64,000 bases of DNA from Castanea sativa (GCF_040712315.1 NC_134013.1:82962001-83026000), one strand, 5' to 3'. Positions 44,601 through 61,762 are shown, counted from the stretch's first letter. A program made the numbers and translations. The notes: generated from the letters alone by a model not told the origin.

Positions 44601-46818
44601 TCTAGCAAATCAGACAAAGGATAAAAATATAAACTAAAAGGAAGGTCAGGCCCAGTTTCTTCAGAATCTCAAAAGGCATTAAACGTTAAAAATCCTAATT
44701 TCCAAATGAAAAAGACATTTCAATAATAATATGGAGGCCACCTAATAAATATAGTCTTATAAGCTATAAGTAGAAATGCAATAAAAAATTCAAGAAGTTA
44801 CATCGGAGCCTGAAATAAAGCATCCAAAATATACTTGAGAGGCAATTGTAAAGGCACAAACATTTGGGCCAGCAGACAGTTAATCAGTGGCAAACAGGCA
44901 ATGGAAAGGAGAACAGGAGGAATACATGTGATAGGAACAACTTAACCATAGGAAAATCTCTCAGCACAAAACACTGAGTTTCCTTGTAAGAGTACATGGT
45001 GTAACAAGGCTCTAAAATTTGACAGGTTACAATTTTATTGGTAGACTTATGTTGCATGTGCACATAAGGTTTTGTTGCATGAGCTGAAATCCATGTTTTT
45101 GATATCATTGTCGGAGTGATTGCACTCTTGGGAGTGTACACATTTGGCACTGACATCTTAGGTTGGGTATACTTGAGTCTTGCTTGCCCATTCTTTTAGG
45201 CTTGACATCTTAGGTTGGCTTGAGTTGAATTGTGAGTCAACTGAGTATCATCATAGGCACTGACTTCCTTAAAGAGTTGTTTTGCACAGAAACCTGAAGG
45301 CATTCTAAGAGTGATGGGGTTTAAGGGATAGACCGATTTTAGCAAATCAATTTGATTAAACAAATAGAAGTTGAACTTGGTGCAAAAGTTATGGATCTTC
45401 TCAAGTCTAATTCTTTTGTCAACAATGGTTGAATCTTTCAGTGTCCGGGAAGCTAATTGCTGCATCGATGTTTTAGCCAACTATGGTTGTAACCAATGTG
45501 TAGACTGTAGACTTTCTAGTACACACATTTCAGTGAAAAAAATTACAAGTTACATGAAGGACTAAAGTAGACCTGACCCTTATTACTCCCATTTTTGAGT
45601 GAAAATGCTTTATAAGAGGTAACAGAAAAACCAACTCAGTGATATTGATTTCAATGTTAATAGAAGTACTCATGGGAGTAATGCAGTGCATTTTTTCTGA
45701 GAAAAACCAACTCAGGAAAACCACCATTTGTACATTTCATATGAGAATTTGACTATATATTATAGGTGAGGAAGTCAAGCAGCTCACAAGACACTTCATC
45801 ACTAGGTAATCAAAATTGGAATCAATAGGGCAATGCAGTGCACGGATAGCAGAGTATAAAGAAACGTATCTCATAAGTTTCCCCACCACAAATTAGCAGT
45901 AACTTTCCATGTGTGAATATAACAGAGGATGGGAAACAGAACAATAAGTAGGAAAATGAAGAAGAGAAATGGGAAAATTTTTCTAGGACACAGAGTTAAA
46001 CAACTGTGAGCTGGTTGACTTAAAACTTAGAAGTAAAGCATTGCAAAAGAAGCAAATAGAGGGGAGAAGCTGGTTGGCTCAAGGAAGATCGCGATACTTT
46101 CAACTAATTAAAGTGAGTCATATTTAATGCAACATTTTTTAAACATACACCAATTTACCCAGATGTTTTGCATGGCACCAACAACTGCAGCCAACACCCC
46201 TACCATGTGCCATTAGTTCCAAAAATTGTATAAGAATCACATCTGCACACAATCTTAGACAACTCATGTAGGCATTCTTAAACAATCATTAACATACAAT
46301 GGCAACAAATCATGCATATCATCTTTTTCTTTTTGTATATTTTTTTTATAAATACAGCTTTTGCAGCCATACAGAACGAAACTCATGGCTTTACCTCCAC
46401 CCATCATTCATTGGTGGAGAAGATGAAATTAGGTCAAGAGACCAATTAGGTCACAAAATTTATTTAAATTCCAACTCCAACTATAATATTTAACAATTGA
46501 ACAATAGTGAAACCATAACTATAATCCACAAACTCAGTACAGTATCAATTTCACTAATACAAATAGCACTTTTTGCAAAGTTCACAACAATAGCTCTGCA
46601 GCTCACTCAGTTCTCATAGTAACAGAAACCCTCTAGAGCTGAATCTTAAGTAACAAAGCATCTTAATTAATTATCCCACATTATTGATACAAAATCGAAT
46701 ATCCATAATTTCCACATGTATAGTGTGTGTGTATATAATCTTAAGAAAGATAAATAACAATGACATAACAACAACAAATATTTAATACCGAAATCACATT
46801 CGGCTTAATCACCTGAAA
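41601..46818. other. Intergenic, no confident gene
   Basis: No supported gene. A run of about 17 G lies at 44349-44365. On the minus strand, 44175-44092 encodes a 27-residue frame ending SLPNGDEVLADSSDKADV then stop; its composition resembles a terminal exon but nothing adjoins it. Frames at 44884-45480 (minus) show no domain. The last few hundred bases before 46819 would include the 3' UTR of the fucose synthase gene. Confidence 0.4.
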
Positions 46819-48015
46819 TCATTGCTCCACATGCTGCAAGTACCACTTATAGGTATCAACAAGGCCATCCCTAAGCGAAATCTTAGGGGTCCAACCCAAT
46901 GCAGCTAGCTTCGAGCTATCCATGAGCTTCCTAGGAGTCCCATCAGGCTTGGACGTATCCCAAACAAGCTTCCCCTCAAACCCCACCACATCCTTCACCA
47001 GCTCAGCCAACTCCTTGATACTGACCTCCTTCCCACTCCCAACATTCATGTGCCCTAAGCCACTGTAGCTCTCCATCATGAACACCACCGCGTCAGCCAG
47101 GTCATCCACGTGAAGGAACTCCCTCAAGGGACTCCCAGTCCCCCATACCACCACCTCCTTCGCACCCTTCACCTTTGCCTCGTGAAATCTCCTCATCAAT
47201 GCAGGCAAGACATGGGAGTTCTCGGGGTGGAAATTGTCGTTGGGGCCATACAGATTGGTGGGCATACCCGAAATCGCATCCCAATTGTATTGAATACGAT
47301 AGGCTTGGCACATTTTGATGCCAGCAATCTTAGCCACGGCATACCACTCGTTGGTGGGCTCTAATGGGCCAGTTAAGAGCGCATCTTCAGGGATAGGTTG
47401 GGGTGCAAATTTGGGGTAAATGCAAGAGGAGCCGAGGAAAAGGAGCTTGGAGACGCCATGGCGGTAAGAGGAGTCAATGACGTTGGTTTGGATCTGGAGG
47501 TTAATGCTGATGAAGTCGGCCGGGTACGTGTTGTTGGCATGGATGCCACCAACTTTGGCAGCTGCTAGGATGACAAATCGAGGCTTCTCAGTGGCAAAGA
47601 AGGATTCAACATCATTTTGGCGGGTGAGGTCGAGTTCCAAATGGGTGCGAAGGACAAGGTTTGTGAAGCCCAGGTGGCGAAGCTTGTGGACTATGGCAGA
47701 GCCCACAAGCCCGCGGTGGCCTGCTACAAAGATCTTTGCCGATTTGTCAGAGAAAAAGGACAAGGCAGATCCTGCACAAAATTTTGAGGTTATTGTTTTA
47801 TAGACAAAGAAGTGGGGGAGGGAATTAGAGTTAGATTTTTTATGATTTGGGTTTGGGGGATAGGGAGTGTTTGGGTGGAGAGAAAATGTGAGGAAACAAA
47901 TTGTGAGTTTTTTATCTTAGTAAGTTGAAGTTTAGGTTTTTATGAGATATTATTCCAATTCTTCATTTCTTTTCTTATTTTACATTTTCTCAATTATCAA
48001 ATTCACAAACAAACC

Positions 48016-48091
<76 letters not shown>

Positions 48092-48110
48092 CATTGGAAG
48101 GGTCACCCAT
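46819..48110 (-). CDS. GER: GDP-L-fucose synthase (GER1/2 type)
   Basis: The enzyme epimerises and reduces GDP-4-keto-6-deoxymannose to GDP-L-fucose with NADPH in the cytosol, supplying fucose for cell-wall xyloglucan, pectin and glycoproteins. Exons are 48110-48092 (ATG, 19 nt) and 47771-46819, with an intron of 320 nt bordered AATG|GTACTC and GTGCAG|GA. The protein is 323 residues, the usual size. The Rossmann motif GHRGLVGSA is near the N-terminus, GSSCIYP holds the catalytic Ser, and EWYAVAK the Tyr-x3-Lys pair. [19 protein letters not shown] and [14 protein letters not shown] are family signatures. Exon 2 alone would start at TTG (47763), so the short first exon supplies the true start. 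Confidence 0.93.
47772..48091 (-). other. Intron 1 of GER with microsatellite at the donor
   Basis: The intron begins GTACTCTCTC and runs straight into about 20 CT units and then a TA tract (plus-strand coordinates about 48015-48088). The acceptor is TTTTGTGCAG. Tract length changes would alter the spacing just behind the splice donor. Confidence 0.75.
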
Positions 48111-49790
48111 GTTCACACGAAAGCTATGTCGCTGTCTTGTCTATGCTGGCCAATTAGAGAGACAAATATGATAGTTCTTCTGAGGAAAACTGTGCCTTAC
48201 CCAGTCTATGCTGAGTGAAAGAAAATACCCTGCAAAATAAGTAGAATAAAAGTAAATCAGCAACAAAAAATTACAAAAACCTCAAAGATAAATTATAGCA
48301 GGATAGTGGGAGCACAACAGTTCAAGTAAATACTACTTTACAAGCATTCTAAAACAGCAAACTTGATTTCAACATATCAACAACAACCCAACATTTTACA
48401 CTTGTACCCAAAATTGAAACAACAAAATCATCCTCATACCCCTAATAAACAACAAAACCCGCAGCTAAAAGCATCTTTCTTTTGCTTTCAACTAAGTACT
48501 TACTATTCGAGACACAAATAACCAATTCCTATCTTTAAAAAAATAAAATCAACTTAACCACAAACCTAAAACAAGATGATCTGCTCAAGTCACCGTGTCT
48601 CAATTATTTACCAACTAGTTTTGAATGAGAACCATTATCAATCTGTATCGATACTTCATATCTGTACATGCAATATACCCAAAGATAACAGACTCCAACA
48701 AATTAATGCAATTGCAGACTAACAATAAATAAAAATGATAAAAACTGAGCCAAAAACACATTACATTATTTTATTTAACTATCATTGAAGGAGCAAGTAG
48801 AGTGGTTTATGAAAGTACAGTTTTTTAGTGCAAGCTTTGATGCAAGTCCTTTACTGTGTCATATAAACAAGAACGGATTTTCCATTCAACACAATGCAAG
48901 TTAGTTGATATAGCCCGGAATTAGACAGCTTTATCATCATCAAAAGAATCCTTTAGTCAAATAAGATCCACTGGAGAGTTGGGTTTCTTTAACAAGTGGG
49001 AAAACCCAGATTTCAAATGATTCCACCAGTCAAACATGCACACACCAAACTGATGAAATTAGTTTGTAACAATTCTAAAAACTGTAACTCAAAAACCAAT
49101 AAATCATGCAGTAGAAACTAAAAAAAAAAACAAAAAAACAAAATCCTTATCTTCTAGGACCAAACTAAGATGATCCAGACAGCAATTGAAAAATTAAAGA
49201 CTTTATTTTTTTTGTGCCTATGAATGAAAACATTATTTGATAATTGAAGTCCAAGACAATTGAAGCAACAAACTCAGAAAACATAAACAAACATGCAATG
49301 TAAACGAATTGTCCACACAACAAAGAATCTCAGCTCTGGGGACGAAATGAAGCAGACCCAGATTAGCAATTAGCAAATGAATTCAATGTAGCTTAAAAAA
49401 TTGACAAATCATGAAATGGAAACCAACAAGAAAGAAAAAAAAAAAAAAAAAAAAGACCCAGATCGAAATTCAGCAAATGTACAACAAAGAACACTCCAAG
49501 ACCACTAAATAATAAAAAGAGAAGAAACCCATATGAAATAAACTAATGCAGGCTAGGAATCTTAGATCTCAGCTAAAATCCTTCATCAAATTAGCAAGAA
49601 AAAAAAAATGGAAATAGAAGAATGGTGCATACGAGAGAGAAGTGTGTTCTGCTGTGGGCTGTGATGCGGGCTTTGCGAAACCAGCAAGTCGGTGGGCAGG
49701 GTTCAAGAGACTGTGGAGACACCGCCGAGGAAAGGAGCGAGAGAGACGTTGAGAGAGGAGGGGGTTTCTGTGTCTCTGAATGAGAGAGAA
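48111..49790 (-). other. 5' leader of GER with a probable 1.4-kb intron
   Basis: CT-rich sequence at about 49780-49633 (minus) looks like a first non-coding exon ending TCTCTC|GTATGC. The matching acceptor TTATTTTGCAG lies at 48230, giving a 1403-nt leader intron, and leader exon 2 is 48229-48111. The intron interior is AT-rich with no ORF. Leader introns often raise expression of plant housekeeping genes. No clear TATA box was found upstream. Confidence 0.5.
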
Positions 49791-54769
<4,979 letters not shown>

Positions 54770-54930
54770 TACATTCACAACATTTTCACAAAAACTTATA
54801 AATAGTAGGTTGTTATTGATTCAAATTTGAATTCATAATTTAAATTATTTTTTTGTCAATTCATAACAACAAATAACAATTTACTACTTATGATTTGTCG
54901 AGAAAGTATTGCAAAAATATTGTGAATACA
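54770..54930. mobile_element. Short palindromic MITE, copy 1
   Basis: The ends TACATTCACAACATTTTCAC and, in reverse complement, TGTATTCACAATATTTTTGC are inverted repeats. The two halves are complementary around an AATTTGAATTC-like centre (TAAATAGTAGG / TTACTACTTATG). The same family occurs at 63434-63583. No coding capacity. Confidence 0.6.
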
Positions 54931-56365
54931 TCTATAAGAATCAACAATAAAGGTGATAAATACGGTAAAATAGCTTAAAATGTAGCATAACGATAAGAAT
55001 ACCGAAATTGGATTCAATGTACGGGTTGAGGCCCAAACTCGTGTAGTTTATTTTCATTTATAGCCATTAAAATAAAATAAAAAATAATATTTTCCTGATA
55101 TCACTCCTTTTTTTGTGGCTCAATATCTATCAAAGCAGCGGGTGTATAGTATTCATTCATTAAAATATTGCTTGCATTAGAAACAGTTTGGATTGGCTTT
55201 GCATAAACTATTTGATTTGGTATTGCAATTTCAACTTGTCCATTGCAGCAAGGAATAAGGTGCATCTCTCATAACTATTTGCTCATTTCTTCGATGCTTC
55301 CGAAAGAGAGAGTAGTTATGCACTACACGTTTAAATCTAGACCTTAGAAAACATTCAAAGCACCAAAGTACAAATCTCAATGAATTATTATTTCCAAACT
55401 TTAGAGAGATTTCGAAGAAGTCACGAGAAAGACCATTTGATGGTCGTTTCACATGGAAGATAGAGAGCTTTTCCAACTAAGCCTAAGGGAATCTAGCATG
55501 CAACCTTATCTTTTTTTTTTTTTTTTCTTTTTTTTGGGTGAATGCATGCAACCTTATCAAATACGCACACCATAGCATAGGTTCTTTTTAATGGGTCATT
55601 AGGATTAGCTTTAAAGTTTTTAGTTTTTTAATTAATTTATTTATGCATACTTTATTTCTTTAAAGTACATTTTCTTCTTTTACAAAATAGTAAATTTGTC
55701 CATTTTCAACAAATTAACAAAAAGCTAATGTAAACAATCATATGTTTAGACTAAAATTTCATCAACTAATCAAGACTACAATTGACCAAAGTTGAATAAA
55801 TATATAAAAACACACTAATATTTTTCAAACTTTGCCGTCCTAATATCAATAAATTTAGAGAACAAAGAGACCGATTTGACATCTAAATGCATTTTACCTA
55901 ATCAAATATGATGGAAGAGTTAAAGAGCGTAGATAAGAAGTGTGAATACGTTGGCGCCGTTGGGCATATTGTGCAAGAATTTCCATTATACTTCTTTCTT
56001 GGAAAATGACAATTGGGCAAGTCAAATTTGTATACCGATAGTGCAATTTTATTCCACACCAGACCAAAAGAAATATAAAAAACACAATAAACAATAAAGG
56101 CCAGAAATTCCAATGGAAAACAGTACCAAACAACTCCATTGCTACACAGCTACAATGACCATTGGTCAATGCTCTTTTATTCCAAGTAATAATAGACCCA
56201 AAGACTAGTAAAAAGATAACATAAAGACCATAGAAATTCTAATGAAAAAGACACACGACAGACCCAACAACTTGAATTACCAAAATGCCACTCAACAGAC
56301 TGACTGGCAGTGACTGACTGACAACTGACACTCTGATTGGCTTTGGCTGTGGCCCCAAAAAAGCT
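54931..56365. other. Intergenic and 3' flank of SAMDC, no gene seen
   Basis: No supported gene. The part nearest 56366 would hold the decarboxylase 3' UTR. The overlapping minus frames at 55894-56169 show no domain. Confidence 0.45.
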
Positions 56366-57529
56366 TCACAAAACGTAACGACACGTCACCAGCTCCTCTT
56401 CTTCCTCCACCACAAACTCCTTCCAGCAGTGCATGACAGCTTTCGCTTTTGCTTTGATAGGTGTGCGCTCCACTGTGCACTCCTCTGTAGCCTTAGCCTC
56501 AGCCTCAGCCTCAGCTTTATTCTCCGCATAAGTTATGTACACCAGGAAACACCCACCTGGCAATTCCTGCTTCACCACGTTCTCACACGTGTACCCCTCC
56601 ACGTCAGCAGAAACAAACTGGGAACCATTAGAGCACGTGACCGCCACAGAAAACTCGGCCGGGCCAAAACACTTGAGCACCCTCTTGACCAGAGGCTCGA
56701 ACCCAATAGCCTCGGGGTCGAACCCCATGGCCTCGTAGCTTGCGTAGCTGAACCCATCCTCTGGGGTCACGTGCACGGTAGAGTAGCTAGACCCTTCAAT
56801 TCCATTCATTGAGTACCCGCACGGGTCAAACTCGAAGTCACAAATCACGTGAGTTGGAATAATTTCATTAATCCCGGACTCTTTGGTCATTTCACATGCC
56901 CCATTGCTTCCCGATTTTTTGAAAAACACGGACGCGTTGTCGCGGTTCAACTTAGTCATGCACATCTCAAGGGTAATTTGGGTATTTTTATTGTTCTCAA
57001 TGTCTTTACTCGCCGCCGAGTAAATGTGCCAGTTACGGTTCGGAACGTTGGGATCGCCGATTACGTAAGCCTGTGCGTCCATGTGCCCAAAGTACTCGTT
57101 CAAAACAGCGACTTCCTCAGTGAAGTTACGGTGAGGGGCAGGCTGGTAATTTGGGAAAATGAAACTGCCACGAGAGTATTTAACCGAGGACACAGTGAGT
57201 GAGAGTGAGTCAGCGAGTTGGAGAATCGGTGGGATCGACAAGAGAAGTTTAGTGGTCCCGCAGGTTTTGAGGACTATTTTGAATGGGTAGACGAATAGGC
57301 TTGATTCTGACAGAACGTACGAGTCGAACTCGGAGTTTGAGAGGTTGGAAACGATGGTGCACTGAGCTGGCTCGAGAATGGAGTCGAGTTGGGCCCGAGT
57401 CAGGGCTCGGAGACCGAGTCCCTGTGGATCTATGAAAATGGATGGCTCGGAAAATGAGATTTCCAAGCGTTTTTCGAAGCCTTCGAACCCTATTGGTGAA
57501 GGTGGTGGAGGATCGTTGAAAATGCCCAT
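56366..57529 (-). CDS. SAMDC: S-adenosylmethionine decarboxylase proenzyme
   Basis: This is a 387-residue, intron-free main ORF. The enzyme makes decarboxylated SAM, the aminopropyl donor for spermidine and spermine. It is a pyruvoyl enzyme that cleaves itself between Glu75 and Ser76 in YVLSESSLFV, giving a small beta chain and large alpha chain. Cys90 (KTCGTT), NRNWHIY, FDPCGYSMNG and SSYSTVHVTPEDGFSYASYE are active-site or processing signatures; the last includes the PEST-like stretch linked to fast turnover. The start at 57529 has G at -3 and +4. The C-terminal tail carries an unusual Ala-Glu repeat (AEAEAEAKA) encoded by a GCCTCA-type hexamer repeat. Translation is probably controlled by the leader uORFs. 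Confidence 0.96.
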   Translation of the reverse strand: MGIFNDPPPPSPIGFEGFEKRLEISFSEPSIFIDPQGLGLRALTRAQLDSILEPAQCTIVSNLSNSEFDSYVLSESSLFVYPFKIVLKTCGTTKLLLSIPPILQLADSLSLTVSSVKYSRGSFIFPNYQPAPHRNFTEEVAVLNEYFGHMDAQAYVIGDPNVPNRNWHIYSAASKDIENNKNTQITLEMCMTKLNRDNASVFFKKSGSNGACEMTKESGINEIIPTHVICDFEFDPCGYSMNGIEGSSYSTVHVTPEDGFSYASYEAMGFDPEAIGFEPLVKRVLKCFGPAEFSVAVTCSNGSQFVSADVEGYTCENVVKQELPGGCFLVYITYAENKAEAEAEAKATEECTVERTPIKAKAKAVMHCWKEFVVEEEEELVTCRYVL

Positions 57530-57712
57530 TGCTTAAAAAAGAGAAATATTTTGTTTAATGCAAAAGAGTGTGTTTTTTTTTTTTTTTTGGTGGTTTTTTT
57601 TGTTTTCTGGGTTTTGTTTGGCCAAAGAGAATTCAGATTATTGTTCTAACGAAAACGAAAAAACGAAAGGGAAATCCTATTCTACCAAACAAGTCATCTC
57701 TTGTATCGAATA

Positions 57713-57973
57713 TCAGGATGGCTTCCTCACACACTGCAACAACAAAAACAAAAACAACAAAAGCGTCACAAAAACCGATTTTCATAACACAAAAATGAAA
57801 AAGGGCTCTTAGTGTTTTTTGAGTTTGATTCTTACGTTGGAGTAAGCAGCAGATCTGAACTTTTCGATGCCACCGTTGGGTCTAACGTCTTCAATGATGT
57901 AACCGAGAGGAACTTCGTATTGTTTAGAGCCACTACTACTGCTAGACTTCTTTTTACCACCTTTGGTCTCCAT
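57713..57973 (-). CDS. Conserved SAMDC small uORF, spliced, 52 residues
   Basis: Exons are 57973-57836 (46 codons) and 57733-57713, joined across a 102-nt intron with borders CCAAC|GTAAGA and GTTGCAG|TGT. The peptide starts METKGGKKKSSSSS, includes EDVRPNGGIEKFRSAAYSN, and after splicing ends CVRKPS, the conserved ending of this plant uORF family. Unspliced reading would replace that end with an unrelated tail. In plants this peptide stalls ribosomes when polyamines are high and lowers decarboxylase synthesis. Its stop is 183 nt before the main ATG. Confidence 0.9.
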
Positions 57974-57981
57974 TACAACAT
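57973..57981 (-). promoter_or_regulatory. Tiny uORF overlapping the small uORF
   Basis: It reads ATG TTG TAA. The last A of its stop is the first base of the small uORF's ATG (TAATGG). This one-base overlap is the known plant SAMDC arrangement, in which the tiny uORF relieves repression when polyamines are low. Confidence 0.88.
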
Positions 57982-57989
57982 TCACGCTT

Positions 57990-58320
57990 CTGAAATTCAA
58001 AACACCCATATTACTATTTCAATTCTAAAGAATGAATCTTGAATATCCAAAACAACCCCCATTAAATTTTCACACAAAAAAGATTATAACTTTAACAACA
58101 GAGAGAATAAATATTGAATATTCAAAGAAAAAAACCGTACATGCAGAGAGTGAAAAGACTTACTTTTCCTTTGAAATTAATCTGCGGATGGGAAAATCAG
58201 AGATAATTTGGTATGATGAAGAAAACCAAAATGAGATTAGAGATCCAAGGAAAACTGAAAGATGGGTAGTCTTTTGATTGATTTGAAGGTTACAAGGAGA
58301 GACAGTAGGCTTTGTGTTTT
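57990..58320 (-). other. SAMDC leader exon 1 and leader intron
   Basis: Leader exon 1 runs from a start near 58320 to 58164 (ending GGAAAA). The intron is 58163-57990 (GTAAGT ... GAATTTCAG, 174 nt), with the acceptor eight bases before the tiny uORF. The leader is CT-rich. Confidence 0.7.
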
Positions 58321-58349
58321 GTGAAGAAGAGAAGATAGCGGAAAGAGAG

Positions 58350-58357
58350 TATTTATA
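58350..58357 (-). promoter_or_regulatory. SAMDC TATA box
   Basis: On the minus strand it reads TATAAATA in the context CTCCTCTATAAATACTC, about 30 bases before a CT-rich start region. This is a classic core promoter layout. Confidence 0.75.
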
Positions 58358-60181
58358 GAGGAGCAAAAACGTTACCCTGGGCTTTTGGAGTGGGCTTAGT
58401 GAAAAAAAAATAGGATTGTTTAATATAAAAAGAGTGCTTGTAGTAAAACCAGAATAATCTTATCTCCCTCTTTTTTATTTTTTATTTTTTATGAGAGCAA
58501 ATTAGAAATCTTATCTTATTTTTAAAAATTAACTTTTAGAAAAATTACATCTAATACTTTATGGTAACAAATTAATTAAAATAGTTTTTAAAGTAACAAA
58601 TTAAACCACTGTTTTTTAAAAAGTAACAAATCAAACTTTAAGAATAAATTACTTTTTAACCAATTTGACTATAATCTTGTAACTTAATTAGTAAAAACTT
58701 CTTGATATTTCGCTAGTAATCAATTAAGAAAAACTCAACCAATTTAGTGGATTGAGATTGTCTTGGAAGTTTAGTATAGGCTAAAGTTTTAATTTGTTAC
58801 TTTTTGAAGTTTTGATTTAATTTGTTATTTGTTATGTCCTTGAATTTACTATTTATTATATCATGTTAATATGTGTCTTTAAAACAATTATTAATATATC
58901 ATCTAAAACAAAATTGACACATTTTTTTCATGAAAAATATTTATAAAAAAACCTATCAAAAAATAAATTATTTTATCATTTTCAAACAAAATACTTTTAA
59001 AATTAGTTTATAAACTAATATCATAGAGCATCAGTTATCTTTTTCCAATAAATAATTTTGGAAATATGACCAGATTCATGAATCCACCCACGTGAATAAA
59101 TTGCAAAAACCGTGAATAAATTGCACTAAACGTTAAGACTGATTTTTTTTTTTTTTTTATAGTTTTGTGTGGTAAAAACTCACAAATAACTTCGAAACTG
59201 GATCGGAGTATTTCTGTTTCTGAATACCAAAAGCCAACCTTTTGCTTTTCAACAAGTATTATATTCCTATAAATTAATAAATAACAAAATAAGTATTATA
59301 TTAGCTTTGAATTAATAGGATTCTCGAAAAAATTAAATTAAAAATGGGGGTGGGGGGGGGGACCAATTGTAGTAGAGCCTTGTCACACACGTTCAGAACA
59401 GATACTCCTAAAAGATGATAAACTTGTTTTAACCCTCTATGCAAAAAAAAAAAAAAAAAAATCTTAGGCAACACATGAGGATTGGCTTTTTTTTTTTTTT
59501 TTTTTTTTTAAAGAAAAGAAAAGAAAACTTTAGCCACAAATACTAATTAAACAAATATATCATTCGGTTACAAATACTAATTAAACATGTTCATATTTCT
59601 AACAGGCATGCGTATTGTTGGGGATTGTTGGGGATTGTTGGGCAAATAATGAAATAACAAAAGACATTGATTCTCAAAAAAAAAAAAAAAATTTAATGGC
59701 TTATTAGAGCCACAAATTAATTTTTGCCTTTAAGATAATATTGACCCCTACCTAAATAGTTTGTTAAAAGGGTCAGAGGAATATTCGGAGAATTTATGAG
59801 AATTTCTTCACAATGGTGTAAAATTTGAAAAAAAAAAATTTATTACATTCATGTATATGCATGAGACTAAAAGCTAATTATCTACTATTAATTTTAATAC
59901 TTATTACTTTATTAGTTATTATTATTCATTTTTATAAGGTCATATAAATATAATTCCTCAATTTTAAGCATGTAGTTTTCAATAACACATCATACAGCCT
60001 TGCAATCTTAAGTAATTTCACGGATAGTAAAATAGAAAAAGTAAAGGGATTAATGAAAAATAAACTCATTGATTTGAGCTAGTATTGCTAACCAGTTTTA
60101 AGTTAAAGTCTTTAATAGTTAAATAAGAGATTTAAGGTTCAATTCTCACTTACACAAAAAATCAATTAATATTTTGATTTA
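58358..60181. other. Upstream of SAMDC, then intergenic
   Basis: The first few hundred bases should include the SAMDC promoter. 58540-58860 has AGTAACAAATT/AATTTGTTACT phrases in opposite orientation, suggesting a decayed foldback MITE. The rest is AT-rich with A and T homopolymers. Confidence 0.4.
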
Positions 60182-60404
60182 GGGTCTGTTTGGATAGAAC
60201 TTATTGCTGAAAACTGAAAACACTGTAGAAAAATAATTTTTTAAGGTGTAAAAAGTACTATTCATGTCAAAAAGTACTGTTTATTGGCCTAAAATCACTG
60301 TCCATGGCCAATGAACAGTGACAAATGCGCTTGGGAAAAAAAAAAAAAGGGGGGGGGGGCCAGACGTGGATGTGGACACGCAAACGTGCTATCCAAACGT
60401 CCTC
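60182..60404. mobile_element. PIF/Harbinger-like MITE, 223 bp
   Basis: The ends GGGTCTGTTTGGATAG and, in reverse complement, GAGGACGTTTGGATAG are inverted repeats. TTA target duplications sit on both sides (60179-60181 and 60405-60407). No coding capacity. Confidence 0.75.
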
Positions 60405-60407
60405 TTA

Positions 60408-60503
60408 ATAATAAAACGCTATCATCGAAAGTGGACGCTATAGGATGAAACTCTCTAAAAAAAATAAAAAAGTTTCAAGCTTGAAGTTATGATGTAAGAT
60501 TGG

Positions 60504-60554
<51 letters not shown>

Positions 60555-61762
60555 TTCTTTCTTTTAGAGGAAGGGCATAAGAAATATAAGTTAAAATCCT
60601 TGAATTGGTAGTGTAACCTAGCTAGTTGAACTATATTAAAATTTATGTCTAAACCTGCTTTCACTTTAGGTCATAGCCTAATAGGGTACATGGATATACA
60701 AAAGAATATCCTCATTGTGTATTCCAGCCTTGATAGTTAGAACCTCCCCTCCCTAAAAAACAAATTACAAGGCCTAAATTCGGCAGGGGGGGACCGAATT
60801 ATTTGATTCAACCAGTTAATGATGAAGTTGTCTTACTTTTTTTTTGTTCCATTCATCCTTAATTTGAACCATCATTTTAGTTGAATTAGACTAGAACACA
60901 TTGAATTGGTTAGTTCACTAGCTAATAATTAAAACACCATATTAAATCAGTACATCGTGCAAAGGCGATTACTGATCGACCAAACCCAAATAGATTCATA
61001 CAAAACACTAATTAATGAATAAAAATAGGACACACCAATGGTATGCTATCGTCCTCTGAGTCCTATCTTTGCTTTTTTCCGCCAAAACATCTGCATATCT
61101 ATTGGCTTCACCATAGTCATGATGTTGAACTACTATATCTATACACTGCATGTTCATTGCTTCCTTGCAGTACTCCAGCACAAGTAGTGAAGACAATGTT
61201 ACGGACAAATTGCCCAAGGATGCGAGTGATGAACTGATGATATAACTAACGAGGAATGGAATTGAAATTTTTTGCTAGAGAGGCTAGATTTTGATGTCAA
61301 CATATGTATCCTGTATACACACACATGCATGTATATTGAGAAATGAGTAAACTAACAACACCGTAAGATTATTGAATTTCAATTTTTCTTTTGAACTTCT
61401 TAATTTTTTTTATATAGGTAAATTTTAACGTAATGACTTTTGATTAGATATTATTCTTTCATATATGATTGTATAAATCTTAATAGGAAACATACAAAGT
61501 TACGGATTTTTATAACTTAATCTTCGTTTACTAAAAACATGAATGAAAATTAAACATTTGTATTGTTTCTATAATATATTTATAACTATATTCTCATAAT
61601 GAAATAACTTTTGTTTCTTTAAATGTTCAAAACTCTTTAATATTTGAATTTTAAAAAATGTAACTTTTTTTCTTAGGAAGGAGCTCATAATTTTTTTGGG
61701 GGAGGCACAATTTTTTTTTAAAATGATTTGTTTGAGTAAAAATGCATTTTTCAAAATAATGA
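60408..61762. other. Intergenic, no gene seen
   Basis: It contains a TTA trinucleotide tract (about 60504-60554). No supported gene. Confidence 0.45.

Noticed and set aside
46819..47763. GER as a one-exon gene starting at 47763
   Set aside because: The codon there is TTG. A splice acceptor at 47772 and a short ATG exon at 48110-48092 restore the proper N-terminus.
56429..56812. Plus-strand ORFs opposite SAMDC, GER, gag and pol
   Set aside because: These are shadows of well-supported coding regions on the other strand, with no domains of their own.
57809..58009. 66-residue ORF as a single unspliced SAMDC leader peptide
   Set aside because: Its first 12 codons lie partly in the leader intron and its last codons read into the second intron. 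The conserved form starts at 57973 and splices to 57733-57713.
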